From Clostridiales bacterium (GTDB taxonomy: Bacteria; Bacillota; Clostridia; Oscillospirales; Oscillospiraceae): DNA of 35,010 nucleotides. The stretch lies in contig JALFJQ010000008.1 of assembly GCA_022775085.1 (NCBI GenBank), positions 1 through 35,010 of the forward strand. Reading direction: 5' to 3'. The notes under the pieces are model-generated. The model saw only the letters and a list, made by a program, of their open reading frames with translations, ran no database searches and was not told where the DNA came from. Made by a program: the position numbers and the translations under genes. Of this stretch, positions 6,693 to 15,121 are shown piece by piece; the first letter of the stretch is position 1, and the number at the start of each line of letters is the position of its first letter.

Positions 6693-9110
6693 ATGAAGAA
6701 AGAGAAAGCTGCTGTGCAGCAAATGAATCGGGAGGCCGCTCAGCGCTATCTGGCGGATATTTCCAGAGGACTGTCTCAGGAACAGGTACAGGAGCGGATA
6801 GACGGCGGTTGGACAAACAAAATGGTAACGGCAGAGTCGAAAACAGTGGGACAGATTGTAAAAGGTAACCTTCTAACCTACTTCAACTTGATTTTTGCCA
6901 TACTCGCAATTCTGGTTATTGCGGCAGGCTCTTTTCGCAGTCTGACCTTCTTGCCGGTAGTCGTCGCCAACCTGTTTATCGGAATCCTTCAGGAAATCCG
7001 TGCGAAGAAAACTTTGGATCAGCTTACCATGCTGAACGCACCCAAAGCAGAAGTCGTTCGGAATGGTCAAATCTCAGAAATCCCGGCAGAGGAACTGGTG
7101 CTGGACGATATTGTGATTTTCCGGGGAGGCGACCAGATTTGTGCCGATGCGATTGTATTGGATGGGAGTGTTTTGGTCAACGAGGCTCTGCTGACCGGTG
7201 AATCGGACGAGCTGCGAAAGGAACTGGGGGATTTTCTGATGTCTGGCAGCTTTGTTGTCTCCGGCGAGTGCTATGCCCGACTGGAGCGGGTAGGCGCGGA
7301 TTCCTATATCTCCGAATTAACGCTGGAAGCCAAGGCACAGGATCAGAAGAAGCACTCCGAGATGCTCCGGGTGCTGGACAGACTGGTGGGCATTGTGGGT
7401 ATTCTAATTATCCCCATAGGTGTTTTCCTGTTTGTGCAGCAGTATGTGTTCTCCGGCGCATCCTTCCAGAGCAGCATTCTTTCCATGGTAGCTGCCGTGG
7501 TTGGAATGATCCCAGAGGGGTTATATCTGCTGGCAAGCGTTGCGCTGGTGGTCAGCGTGATCCGCCTGGCATCCCAAAAGGTACTGGTTCACGATATGAA
7601 GTGTATCGAAGCCCTTGCCAGAGTGGATGTGCTGTGCGTGGACAAAACCGGAACAATCACGGAAAATGAGATGCAGGTCAGCAGCGTCATTCCCATGGAG
7701 GGCTTTGATCCAACCCAGGGTGTTGGCCTGAAAGCGCAGATCAGTACGCTGATTGCTGCCATGCCCGAGGGGAATCTGACCATGCAGGCGATGAAGCGTT
7801 ACTTCAAAACACCGCTCAAAAAGGATGCCGAAGCGGTGTTTCCCTTCTCCTCTACATACAAGTATTGCGCTATTGTTTTTTCGGATGATGCCTATGTCCT
7901 TGGCGCGCCGGAGTTTGTCCTGCGTAGTGATTATGAGAAGTACCGTCCGCTGATTGAAAGTTATAGTGCGGACGGTTTTCGGACGGTTCTGTTCGGCAGA
8001 TACGAAGGAGTACCGGACGGACAGGCATTGACGGAACCCGTGATTCCCATGGGACTGATTCTGTTGACCAATCCCATCCGCCGGGATGCGCCGGAGACTT
8101 TCCGTTACTTTGCCCAGCAGGGCGTTGCCATCAAGGTCATCTCCGGGGATAACCCCCTGACCGTTTCGCAGATTGCCGCGGAAGCGGGCATCCCTGGCGC
8201 GGAGAACTATGTGGACGCTTCCACACTGGAAACGGAGGAGGCTCTGCGGACTGGGGCAGAGCAGTATACCGTATTTGGGCGTGTCACGCCTGAGCAGAAG
8301 CGGCTGCTTGTCCGGGCATTGCAGAGTGCGGGACATACTGTGGGCATGACGGGAGACGGTGTCAATGATGTACTTGCTCTGAAGGAAGCGGACTGTTCCG
8401 TTGCCATGGCATCGGGCTGTGACGCGGCGGCACAGGTCTCCCAGTTGGTTTTGCTGGAATCCGATTTCTTCGCCATGCCATCGGTGGTTGCGGAAGGGCG
8501 GCGGGTGGTCAACAATATCCAGCGGTCTGCCAGTCTGTTTCTGGTGAAGAACATTTTTTCTTTCCTGATGGCGGTCTTCTCTGCCTGCTTCATGCTGAAC
8601 TATCCTCTGGAACCTGCGCAAATTTCTCTCATCAGTATGTTCACCATCGGAATCCCCGGCTTCTTTCTTGCCCTGCAGCCAAATACAGAAGCTATTCACG
8701 GACGGTTCCTGTCCAATGTTCTGATCAAAGCTCTGCCTGCGGGATTGACAGATTTCCTTGTGGTAGGCGCGCTGGTAATTTTCGGCAGGGTCTTTGGTGT
8801 CGATGAGATGGACATTTCCACTGCCTGTACCATGCTCCTTGCCATTGTGGGATTTATGATTCTGTATCATATCAGCAAGCCGCTGAATCTGCTTCGCTGG
8901 ATTGTCTGGATAGGCAGTGGTGTGGGACTGCTGGTTTGCAGCATCTATCTGGGTGATATTTTTGGTATCACGCATATGTCCATGGAGTGTGTCATGCTGT
9001 TCGTGGTATTTGCCATTGTCACAGAACCCGTTCTGCGCTACAGCACAATGTTCATAGAGCGAATGGGCGCAATGGTCGCAAGCCGGAGGCGCAAAAGAGC
9101 TGCGAGATAG
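6693..9110 (+). CDS. P-type cation-transporting ATPase (CtpE/calcium-type)
   Basis: This 805-residue ATPase pumps a cation across the membrane using a phospho-aspartate intermediate. Signatures: actuator loop LTGES (167-171), phosphorylation motif CVDKTGTIT (Asp317), and hinge TGDGVND (553-559) followed by VLALKEADCSVAMASG. The transmembrane motif before the P-domain is PEGL (274-277), not the CPC of heavy-metal pumps. This resembles the CtpE/PMA-like group (PF00122/PF00702 architecture), for which Ca2+ transport is reported in actinobacteria; the ion here is therefore only a suggestion. No N-terminal metal-binding domain is present. The ATG at 6693 lacks a clear ribosome site; coupling to the preceding short frame or a start at 6723 is possible. 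Confidence 0.88.
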   Translation: MKKEKAAVQQMNREAAQRYLADISRGLSQEQVQERIDGGWTNKMVTAESKTVGQIVKGNLLTYFNLIFAILAILVIAAGSFRSLTFLPVVVANLFIGILQEIRAKKTLDQLTMLNAPKAEVVRNGQISEIPAEELVLDDIVIFRGGDQICADAIVLDGSVLVNEALLTGESDELRKELGDFLMSGSFVVSGECYARLERVGADSYISELTLEAKAQDQKKHSEMLRVLDRLVGIVGILIIPIGVFLFVQQYVFSGASFQSSILSMVAAVVGMIPEGLYLLASVALVVSVIRLASQKVLVHDMKCIEALARVDVLCVDKTGTITENEMQVSSVIPMEGFDPTQGVGLKAQISTLIAAMPEGNLTMQAMKRYFKTPLKKDAEAVFPFSSTYKYCAIVFSDDAYVLGAPEFVLRSDYEKYRPLIESYSADGFRTVLFGRYEGVPDGQALTEPVIPMGLILLTNPIRRDAPETFRYFAQQGVAIKVISGDNPLTVSQIAAEAGIPGAENYVDASTLETEEALRTGAEQYTVFGRVTPEQKRLLVRALQSAGHTVGMTGDGVNDVLALKEADCSVAMASGCDAAAQVSQLVLLESDFFAMPSVVAEGRRVVNNIQRSASLFLVKNIFSFLMAVFSACFMLNYPLEPAQISLISMFTIGIPGFFLALQPNTEAIHGRFLSNVLIKALPAGLTDFLVVGALVIFGRVFGVDEMDISTACTMLLAIVGFMILYHISKPLNLLRWIVWIGSGVGLLVCSIYLGDIFGITHMSMECVMLFVVFAIVTEPVLRYSTMFIERMGAMVASRRRKRAAR

Positions 9111-9148
9111 TTTTTTGCTCAGCGGTCTGTGATTTTTCAGTACAAAAA

Positions 9149-9191
9149 ATCCCCGGAACATCATCTTCTTATCGGATGATGTTCTGGGGAT
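9149..9191 (+). terminator. Terminator after the P-type ATPase
   Basis: ATCCCCGGAACATCATC and GATGATGTTCTGGGGAT form a 17-bp stem with one mismatch around a 9-base loop, 38 bp past the stop. An A-run precedes and a T-rich stretch follows. Confidence 0.7.
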
Positions 9192-9197
9192 GTTTGC

Positions 9198-9253
9198 GTT
9201 TTGAAATGAATGTCCACAAACCATTTTCCATTTGTGGGCATTCCTTTCAAAAC
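9198..9253. repeat. 56-bp inverted repeat between convergent genes
   Basis: GTTTTGAAA, GAATG and CCACAAA (9198-9220) are mirrored as TTTGTGG, CATTC and TTTCAAAAC (9231-9253): 21 paired bases in each arm with two single mismatches, around a 10-base loop. It lies next to the ATPase terminator. It may be a bidirectional terminator, also serving the minus-strand gene at 9394, or a small repeat element. Bases 9254-9393 hold no gene I can support. Confidence 0.65.
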
Positions 9254-9393
9254 GAGCTGGGATTCCAAAGGGACAGCAGTTCCTTTTACTTTCCTCCAAT
9301 ACTTTTTCGTGAATCAGGCAGTCATAGAAGAGGGCGCCGATTGCCTGGACAAATGGTACAACTGTATCCTCCGGATAGCGGTATCCGGTTTTT

Positions 9394-10140
9394 CTATCCC
9401 GGAATATCGGAATCTGCCTGTGCCGCTTGTTCCGTTATTCCAAGTTTCTTTAAGCGGGCACGAACCGCACCGGTGCGGCGTCTCAACGTGGCCGCAATTT
9501 CTTTAACCGGCACACCTGTTCGGTGCAAATCCAGCAAACTGCTGTCGTGCTCCGGTGACCAGGGCTGTCCCTCATTCTCTAGTCTGCGGCTTTGATAATC
9601 GGCAATGGCATCCACGTTATCCAGGATGAAATGCTGCGCGGCCAGATTGTACACAACAACAAAATAGGGTCCGTTGGGGCCATTGCGTGCTTCCAGCCCA
9701 ATGCCAATGCTTTCTCCCTGTGGCGTTGGGCGAACCGCTTTTTTCCCATTGCCATCCAATGCGTAGTCCAGCATCCCCAAGGACATCAACCAGTCCCGAA
9801 TGGCGGAATATGGCAATGTAGCCATATTTTCATTTGGCGACAGCGCATTGATGCGTTTGGCGATTTCCGAGATGGGAATTGGGATTGCGGAGAATTCAAA
9901 TGCTTCACGCTGCCCAAGGGTCAGTGAAAACGGCGCTTTCCTGTCCCGCTCCTGGGCTGTAACCCCACCGTTTTCGATGACCTGACGCAGAACATCGGAC
10001 ACATAGAAGAAGCAGCGGGAAATCCGGACATGATTGACAATATCCCCATCCGGAATGACGGAGCCATCAATGGGATTGATGCCGTTGGCCAGCTTTTCCA
10101 GGTACATCTTTGCACGTTCCAGTGTTTCAAGTTCCGTCAT
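9394..10140 (-). CDS. Unrecognised protein with C-terminal SANT/HTH-like domain
   Basis: The family is not recognised. The 248-residue product starts at 10140 (MTELETLERAKMYLEKL), 5 bases after AGGAGGG; an upstream in-frame ATG lacks such a site. The N-terminal ~85 residues (GINPIDGSVIPDGDIVNHVR, then RCFFYVSDVLRQVIENGG) look like a compact helical domain. The middle contains a likely winged-helix-like part. Residues about 205-240 (WSPEHDSSLLDLHRTGVPVK then EIAATLRRRTGAVRARLKKL) match the three-helix SANT/Myb or HTH pattern with a basic last helix. A DNA-binding or regulatory role is a fair guess. It lies 116 bp downstream of the alcohol dehydrogenase on the same strand and could be read through from it. 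Confidence 0.7.
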   Translation of the reverse strand: MTELETLERAKMYLEKLANGINPIDGSVIPDGDIVNHVRISRCFFYVSDVLRQVIENGGVTAQERDRKAPFSLTLGQREAFEFSAIPIPISEIAKRINALSPNENMATLPYSAIRDWLMSLGMLDYALDGNGKKAVRPTPQGESIGIGLEARNGPNGPYFVVVYNLAAQHFILDNVDAIADYQSRRLENEGQPWSPEHDSSLLDLHRTGVPVKEIAATLRRRTGAVRARLKKLGITEQAAQADSDIPG

Positions 10141-10256
10141 ACAAACCCTCCTAATAACCGGTACGGATTCCGCATTTGTAAAGCCTGCCCTCCTTGCTGA
10201 ACTTCGGGGCAACGTTTCCATCTATGGCAGCCCAGTCTCAGCCAAAGGGAAGGCGA

Positions 10257-11471
10257 TTATCTGCGGATGCTCTGGATGAATCTGCGGAAGTCCTTTTTGC
10301 TCCAGACCACAGGCACCGGGTAGAGGGGATTGGCTTCCTTGCTGGCCCAGGCAATCATCTGGTCAATGTCTTCCTCACGAATCACATCGAAGGAATCGGG
10401 CAGGCCCATTTTTTTGTTGGTTTCCTCAATCCAGCGGATAAAGGCATTGGCCTTTTCCGCCTCGTTTTCGCCGCCAATTCCGCACACATCCGCCAGCTCC
10501 GCCAGACGCTTGTGGGCAGAAGCGCCAAATTCCCGCATGACATGGGGCAGCAGAACTGCCATGGCAAGGCCGTGGGCAACGCCGTAAAGTCCGCCCAGGG
10601 TATGACCGACGGCATGGACATAGCCCACACAGCCACGGGTGAAGGCACGGCCCGCGTAAAACGCGCCCCGCTGCATATTCTGCCGGGCTTCCAGATTGGC
10701 GCCGTCTTCAAAGGCAATCAGGATGTTGTCATGAATCAGCTTGACCGCTTCCTTTGCCAGTCTGTTTTCCAGCTTGGTATTGTAGGTATGGTTGGTATAG
10801 GCTTCCACCGCGTGGGCCAGGGCATCCATGCCCGTGGTGGCCGTGGTGTAAGGGGGCAGGCCCACCGTCAGTTCCGGGTCCAGCACCGCGTACTTGGGAA
10901 TCAGGAAGGGGTCGTTGATGGCGGCTTTGCGATGAGTAGCCGAGTCGGTGATGACGGCTGCCACAGTGGTTTCCGAACCGGCACCGGCAGTGGTGGGAAT
11001 GGCCACAAAGGGCGGGATGGGCCAGTGTACCTTCAGCAGTCCCTGCAGCTGCGAAACCTTTTTCTTCGGGTGCACCGCTTTTGCGGCAATGCCCTTGGCG
11101 CAGTCGATTCGGGAGCCGCCGCCCAGGGCAACCAAGGCCTTACATCCGTTTTCCTTATAGGTCTTAAATCCCAGTTCCACATCGTCGCTGCTGGGGTCGG
11201 GATGGTCAAAAGCCTGCAAGGTATAGCGGATTCCGGCGGATTCAAAGCCATCCAGCAGAGGCTGCACCTGTCCCCGGCGCACCATGCCGGTGCCGGTAAC
11301 CACCAGAACATCATTGATGTTCTTTTCCTTCAGGAACGCACCCAATTCCCGGATTTTGCCCGGGCCTTCCAGATAGGTGGGCATACGGTAACCCATGAAA
11401 TAATTGCCCACTTTCAGAACCGCCTGAAAGGTTCTGCACCATAAAACTTCCAACGAATCGGTCATTGCCAT
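10257..11471 (-). CDS. Iron-containing alcohol dehydrogenase
   Basis: This 404-residue enzyme belongs to the group III Fe-ADH family, which interconverts aldehydes and alcohols with NAD(P)H. The nucleotide site GGGSRIDCAKG lies near residues 120-130. The metal-binding Asp/His set is visible in TGMDALAHAVEA and in HAVGHTLGGLYGVAHG. Another conserved element is IPTTAGAGSE. It is the third gene after the tungsten aldehyde oxidoreductase and MoaD genes (11-bp gap to moaD), which suggests it reduces the aldehyde made by that enzyme or feeds it by alcohol oxidation. Length is close to the usual 380-400; a 25-residue N-terminal extension (MAMTDSLEVLWCRTF) precedes the core. Confidence 0.93.
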   Translation of the reverse strand: MAMTDSLEVLWCRTFQAVLKVGNYFMGYRMPTYLEGPGKIRELGAFLKEKNINDVLVVTGTGMVRRGQVQPLLDGFESAGIRYTLQAFDHPDPSSDDVELGFKTYKENGCKALVALGGGSRIDCAKGIAAKAVHPKKKVSQLQGLLKVHWPIPPFVAIPTTAGAGSETTVAAVITDSATHRKAAINDPFLIPKYAVLDPELTVGLPPYTTATTGMDALAHAVEAYTNHTYNTKLENRLAKEAVKLIHDNILIAFEDGANLEARQNMQRGAFYAGRAFTRGCVGYVHAVGHTLGGLYGVAHGLAMAVLLPHVMREFGASAHKRLAELADVCGIGGENEAEKANAFIRWIEETNKKMGLPDSFDVIREEDIDQMIAWASKEANPLYPVPVVWSKKDFRRFIQSIRR

Positions 11472-11482
11472 AACATTTCCTC

Positions 11483-11719
11483 CTATCCGCCGGCGACGGG
11501 CGGCATAAGCTGCACCACATCGCCATCTGCTAATTTTGCTCTTCTGCTACGAACTTTTCCATTGATTAGAAGGACGCAGCCTTCCAAATCTTTTTTGGTA
11601 ATGCGGGGATTTTGCCGGGAAATCTGCGCAAACAGCTCCGCCACAGTGGATGCCGCCACTGTCATCTCCCGCACCCCGGCATCCAGCCGGAGCAAGCCAT
11701 AAAACCGGACGGTAATCAT
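11483..11719 (-). CDS. moaD: MoaD/ThiS-like sulfur carrier for the first AOR
   Basis: This 78-residue beta-grasp protein starts MITVRFYGLLRLDAGV and ends PPVAGG, the C-terminal Gly-Gly that is adenylated and thiocarboxylated so that it can donate sulfur to precursor Z in pterin-cofactor synthesis. The central LINGKV and the DGDVVQLMPP strand are typical. It overlaps the end of the AOR gene by four bases and is followed by the Fe-ADH gene after 11 bp. MoaD-like genes are commonly paired with tungsten AOR genes. A partner MoaE is encoded at 16692, and a MoeB-like activator at 33267. Confidence 0.9.
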   Translation of the reverse strand: MITVRFYGLLRLDAGVREMTVAASTVAELFAQISRQNPRITKKDLEGCVLLINGKVRSRRAKLADGDVVQLMPPVAGG

Positions 11720-13623
11720 TTGATTTTCAGCCGCCGCAAGGTCTTCTCCGTGGGGATGCCGTTGGAATCCCAGCCCCGGGCCTGGTAGTAGGTTTTCTTC
11801 ATGGTTTCCAGCGGCACCTTGGTCTTGGGATTGTCAGGGTCCTGGGGTACGTCGGTAAGCCGTTTGGGCAGCTTATCGCTGGCGGCGCTGACGCCGAACT
11901 TGGTATTGATGTAGCGCTCCATGGTATAGCCCCGTTCGCCGATTTCCAGGTAACGGCCAAAGTTCATCTTCATACCCACCGCCAGCTCAATCATTTTGGT
12001 ATGCTGGAAAATGGGCAGATGAATGGCGGCAACTCTGGGACACTTGTTAATCAGGCGCACCGCCCAGCCGATGTGGGGCGCCGCCAGGTTGACGGTTTTT
12101 GTGATGATTCCGTTGGGCTTGGTCAGCAGGAAGCCCGGGAAAAAGGCATAGGAAGTAAACAGGCACTGACCGGAAGCGGAAATGGTCTCCATCAAGTCCT
12201 GGAAGGTCATGGTCAAATCTGCCTTTGCCTTGGGGGTTTGGGAATCCATGTGCAGGCCAAGGCCCTCCATAATCACCAGATAGCCGCCGTTCAGGTGGCA
12301 ACCGCCCCGGTTGGAAACGGCATAGCCAAGGCCCTGACCCACGGCCCGGCGAGGCTCATAGGCTGCCAGCTCCAGTCCCTTGGAATGCATGGCAAATTCC
12401 TTGCCGCCGTACTTTTCGGACAGGCGTTTGCTGCCCTCCGCCAGTTCGTCTCCGATGCCCCGGCGGTGGGCGATGTCCTCAAAAATCTGAGACAGATTAT
12501 CGGTCTGACCAAAGCGCAAGCCACTATCCCACAGTCCCTTTTCATTGGCTTCCATGGCCCAGGCGATGGTGTTGGCAGTGGAGATGGTGTCCATGCCCAG
12601 CTGATCCAGCTCATAGTTCCAGTCCAGAATCTTTTGCAAATCGTTGTTGCAGATATTTCCGCCCAGCAGTCCCAGGGTCTCCAATTCCGGACCTTTCACG
12701 GCCTTTCCCTGAACCCTGACCGTTCTGGCACAGCGAATGGGACAGGTAAGGCAGCCCTTGTTGGTGATGTTGTATTCCTCCGCCAGGGTCTCTCCGCTGA
12801 CCTTGTCGAAATCTTCATACTGTCCCTGAGAATAGTTTTTGGTGGACAGAATGCCAATCATCTGCATGGAACTGACCAGGCCTGCGGTACCCATCCGGGG
12901 CAGCTGCTGCCCGGTCAGAGGATGCTTTTGCAGATACGCAATCCACTTTTTGCACCACTGGGTGGTCTTCTCCGGGTTATGTACGGGGATGGTTTGGGTT
13001 CCGCTGGCGGTGATGGCCTTCAGATTCTTCCAGCCCAGCACCGCGCCCATGCCGGTACGCCCGGCGGCCCGCTCATCACTGATAATGCCGGCATACTTGA
13101 CCAGATTCTCTCCGGCAGGGCCGATGCAGAGCTTGCCAAAGCGTTTGGTGCCCACCAAGGCTGCCAGCGCTTCCTGACATTCCTCCACTTTCATGCCCCA
13201 CAAATCATCCGCGTCGTGGAACCGGAATTCCCCGTCTTTGATTTCCAGCCAGCGGTGGCCCCGGCATCTGCCTTTCAAAATCAGAGCATCGAAGCCGGCC
13301 TTTTTCAGATGGAAGCCAAAGCTGCCGCCACAGTTGGAAGAGGCAAGAATGCCCGTTTGCGGCGACAGGGCAGAAACATCAAACCGGGCAGAGCTGGGAG
13401 CGCCGGTGCCCGTCAGGGGGCCGGTGGCAATGACTACCCAGTTTTCCTCGGAGAAGGCGGTCTCCTTGCCGGTCAGGTGGTCGCACAGAATCCGGGCAGC
13501 CATGATTTTACCGCCCAGATAAAGCGCCCGCTGTTCGTCGGTCCAGGGGTATTCCCGAACCGTTTCGGTGGTCAAGTCCACCTCCATAATCTTTCCCATA
13601 TAGCCAGAATATTTGGATTTCAT
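11716..13623 (-). CDS. aor: Tungsten-containing aldehyde:ferredoxin oxidoreductase (AOR 1)
   Basis: This 635-residue enzyme oxidises aldehydes to carboxylic acids with ferredoxin (and can run in reverse at low potential), using a tungsten bis-pterin and one [4Fe-4S] cluster. The family N-terminal block is clear: GYMGKIMEVDLTTETVREYP, YLGGKIMAARIL, and GPAGENLVKYAGI followed by AAGRTGMGAVLG. Cluster ligands are C291, C294 and C298 (GCLTCPIRC), with a fourth Cys in ASGQCLF. The start at 13623 is chosen because GGGAGGG lies 6 bases upstream; the ATG at 13629 abuts that site. It is transcribed from its own promoter and heads an AOR-MoaD-FeADH operon beside the tungstate importer. Confidence 0.96.
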   Translation of the reverse strand: MKSKYSGYMGKIMEVDLTTETVREYPWTDEQRALYLGGKIMAARILCDHLTGKETAFSEENWVVIATGPLTGTGAPSSARFDVSALSPQTGILASSNCGGSFGFHLKKAGFDALILKGRCRGHRWLEIKDGEFRFHDADDLWGMKVEECQEALAALVGTKRFGKLCIGPAGENLVKYAGIISDERAAGRTGMGAVLGWKNLKAITASGTQTIPVHNPEKTTQWCKKWIAYLQKHPLTGQQLPRMGTAGLVSSMQMIGILSTKNYSQGQYEDFDKVSGETLAEEYNITNKGCLTCPIRCARTVRVQGKAVKGPELETLGLLGGNICNNDLQKILDWNYELDQLGMDTISTANTIAWAMEANEKGLWDSGLRFGQTDNLSQIFEDIAHRRGIGDELAEGSKRLSEKYGGKEFAMHSKGLELAAYEPRRAVGQGLGYAVSNRGGCHLNGGYLVIMEGLGLHMDSQTPKAKADLTMTFQDLMETISASGQCLFTSYAFFPGFLLTKPNGIITKTVNLAAPHIGWAVRLINKCPRVAAIHLPIFQHTKMIELAVGMKMNFGRYLEIGERGYTMERYINTKFGVSAASDKLPKRLTDVPQDPDNPKTKVPLETMKKTYYQARGWDSNGIPTEKTLRRLKIK

Positions 13624-13645
13624 CCGCATCCCTCCCTTTTGTTAA

Positions 13646-13674
13646 ATTATACACAAAACCGGCAGAGGAATCAA
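13646..13674 (-). promoter_or_regulatory. Promoter of the AOR 1 operon
   Basis: On the minus strand TTGATT (13674-13669) and TATAAT (13651-13646) are spaced 17 bp, 22 bp before the AOR start. The -35 sits exactly in the loop of the terminator hairpin that ends the tup operon. Confidence 0.8.
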
Positions 13675-13684
13675 CCTCTGTCGG
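13659..13684 (-). terminator. Terminator of the tup operon
   Basis: A 10-bp stem (CCGACAGAGG/CCTCTGCCGG on the minus strand, one G-T pair) with the 6-base loop TTGATT is followed by TTTTGTGT and preceded by AAAAAAG. It ends the tupABC transcript and overlaps the next promoter. Confidence 0.8.
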
Positions 13685-13708
13685 CTTTTTTGCGTGCCTA
13701 TGGTCCGG

Positions 13709-14356
13709 TCATTGACCATAGAATTCCAGGAACCGTCTGGTCTCCGGCTGGGCAGGCTGATAGAGGACCTGTTCCTTAGGCCCGGATTCCAGAAGCCTTC
13801 CCTTGTAGAAAAACAGAGCCTCGTCTGCCACCCGGCGGGCCTGCTGGAGAGAATGGGTCACCAGAATCATGGCGCATCCGCTCCTTCTGGTATAGTCCAG
13901 AATCCGGCTTTCCGCGGCGGCGGTGGTCTCGATGTCCATGGCGGCGGTTGGCTCGTCCAGAATTACCAAATCATATTGCCCCATCATCAGCCGGGCCAGC
14001 GCCATCCGGGCGGTTTCACCGCCGGAAAGCCGGTCTGCCCGTTTCTTTTCCAGATGGCACAGCCGGAGGTCTTTCATCAGCGCATCGGCTCTGGAAGCGT
14101 CCGTGCCTCCCAACAGGATGTTTTTCCTGGTGCTCATCCGGAAGGCGTAGGGCTTCTGGGGCAGATAGCCCACCGATTGGGGAAGCGCTACCTTCCGGTC
14201 AGCAGGGAGCACCCCCGACAGGATTTTGGCAAAGGTGGACTTGCCGCTGCCGTTGGCGCCGATGATAGCATAAATCCGTCCGGGTTCTACTTCCATACCC
14301 GGAAAATCCAGGACAGTGCTATCCGCATAGGTTTTGGAAAAGGCAGGAAGTTTCAT
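13709..14356 (-). CDS. tupC: Tungstate ABC transporter, ATP-binding protein
   Basis: This 215-residue ATPase powers tungstate import. Walker A is GANGSGKST, the ABC signature is LSGGETARMALARL and Walker B is LVILDEPTAAMD, followed by the switch His in ILVTHS. I start at 14356 (MKLPAFSKTY), 8 bases after AGGAGG and overlapping the permease gene by four bases; a longer open frame upstream is only the permease gene read in another frame. It is short, as is common for TupC, and has no C-terminal TOBE/molybdate-sensing domain, so intracellular oxyanion sensing must lie elsewhere. Confidence 0.92.
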   Translation of the reverse strand: MKLPAFSKTYADSTVLDFPGMEVEPGRIYAIIGANGSGKSTFAKILSGVLPADRKVALPQSVGYLPQKPYAFRMSTRKNILLGGTDASRADALMKDLRLCHLEKKRADRLSGGETARMALARLMMGQYDLVILDEPTAAMDIETTAAAESRILDYTRRSGCAMILVTHSLQQARRVADEALFFYKGRLLESGPKEQVLYQPAQPETRRFLEFYGQ

Positions 14357-15039
14357 CGGCTCAGCCTCCTTTGCAGCAGGGAAATCACGATGTTCACCAG
14401 CAGCGACACCGCCAGCAGAATCATGCCCAGGGCGATGCCCAGGGAGAAGCTGCCCCGGTTGGTATACTGCATGATGGCCGTGGTCATGACGTTGGTTTTC
14501 CAGGCAATGGCACCGCCTACCATGGACACCGCGCCCACCTCCGCAATGGAGCGGGCAAAGGCCAGCAGGTAGGCAGAAAAAATCTGGTAGACGCATTCTC
14601 CGCACATCAGAAGGAAGGTTTTACAGCTGCTCAGTCCCAGCCCTTTTGCTGTTTCCCGGATGGCTGGGGCAATTCCCGCCACATAGGTCTCCATATTGCC
14701 AACGACGATGGGCGTAATCAGCACCACCTGGGCCATGACCATAATCTTTACCGTGAACAGCAGCTTCATATGCCGCAGAGGGCCAACCCCGGAAAACAGC
14801 ATATAAAACAGAAGTCCGCAGACCACCGGCGGCATTCCCATCAGCGTCCGGTTCAGCACCACCAGGGCGTTTCTGCCGGGGAACTTGCGCGCGCCCAGCC
14901 AGATTCCCAGGGGCACCCCCAGCAAAAGGGCAAGCAAAGAGCTTTGGATGCTCATCCTGGCGGTTACAGACAAGATGTTCAACAGCTCCGCATCTGCCGA
15001 CAAAATCAGTGCGATTGCCTTTTGCAGCGCACTGCCCAT
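14353..15039 (-). CDS. tupB: Tungstate ABC transporter, permease
   Basis: This 228-residue inner-membrane protein has about five or six hydrophobic helices, with the BPD_transp-type coupling loop at IRETAKGLGLSSCKTFLLM (the EAA-like motif contacted by the ATPase). Its first helix pair (SIQSSLLALLLGVPLGIWLG) and the LNRTLMGMPPVVCGLLFYML stretch are typical of TupB/ModB-like permeases. It lies between tupA (81-bp gap with a hairpin) and tupC (four-base overlap). Together they import tungstate for the AORs encoded on both sides. Confidence 0.92.
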   Translation of the reverse strand: MGSALQKAIALILSADAELLNILSVTARMSIQSSLLALLLGVPLGIWLGARKFPGRNALVVLNRTLMGMPPVVCGLLFYMLFSGVGPLRHMKLLFTVKIMVMAQVVLITPIVVGNMETYVAGIAPAIRETAKGLGLSSCKTFLLMCGECVYQIFSAYLLAFARSIAEVGAVSMVGGAIAWKTNVMTTAIMQYTNRGSFSLGIALGMILLAVSLLVNIVISLLQRRLSR

Positions 15040-15060
15040 ACCATCACCTCCATTACGATA

Positions 15061-15088
15061 AATCCCGTGGGGGTATCCCCACGGGATT
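15061..15088 (-). terminator. Hairpin between tupA and tupB
   Basis: AATCCCGTGGGG and CCCCACGGGATT form a perfect 12-bp stem with a 4-base loop in the 81-bp gap. No strong T-run follows in the minus direction. This fits a partial terminator or 3' mRNA protector giving more binding protein than permease, as is usual in such operons. Confidence 0.6.
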
Positions 15089-15121
15089 CATTTTACGTCA
15101 CGTTTCCCGGAAAAGCAATCC

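Noticed and set aside
12001..13779. Long plus-strand open frame opposite AOR 1
   Set aside because: Low-complexity Gly/His/Gln-rich translation with no family signature; shadow of the AOR gene.
15040..15088. Hairpin at 15061-15088 as a full operon terminator splitting tupA from tupB
   Set aside because: No T-run in the minus direction and no promoter is seen before tupB, so tupABC is kept as one operon with attenuation.
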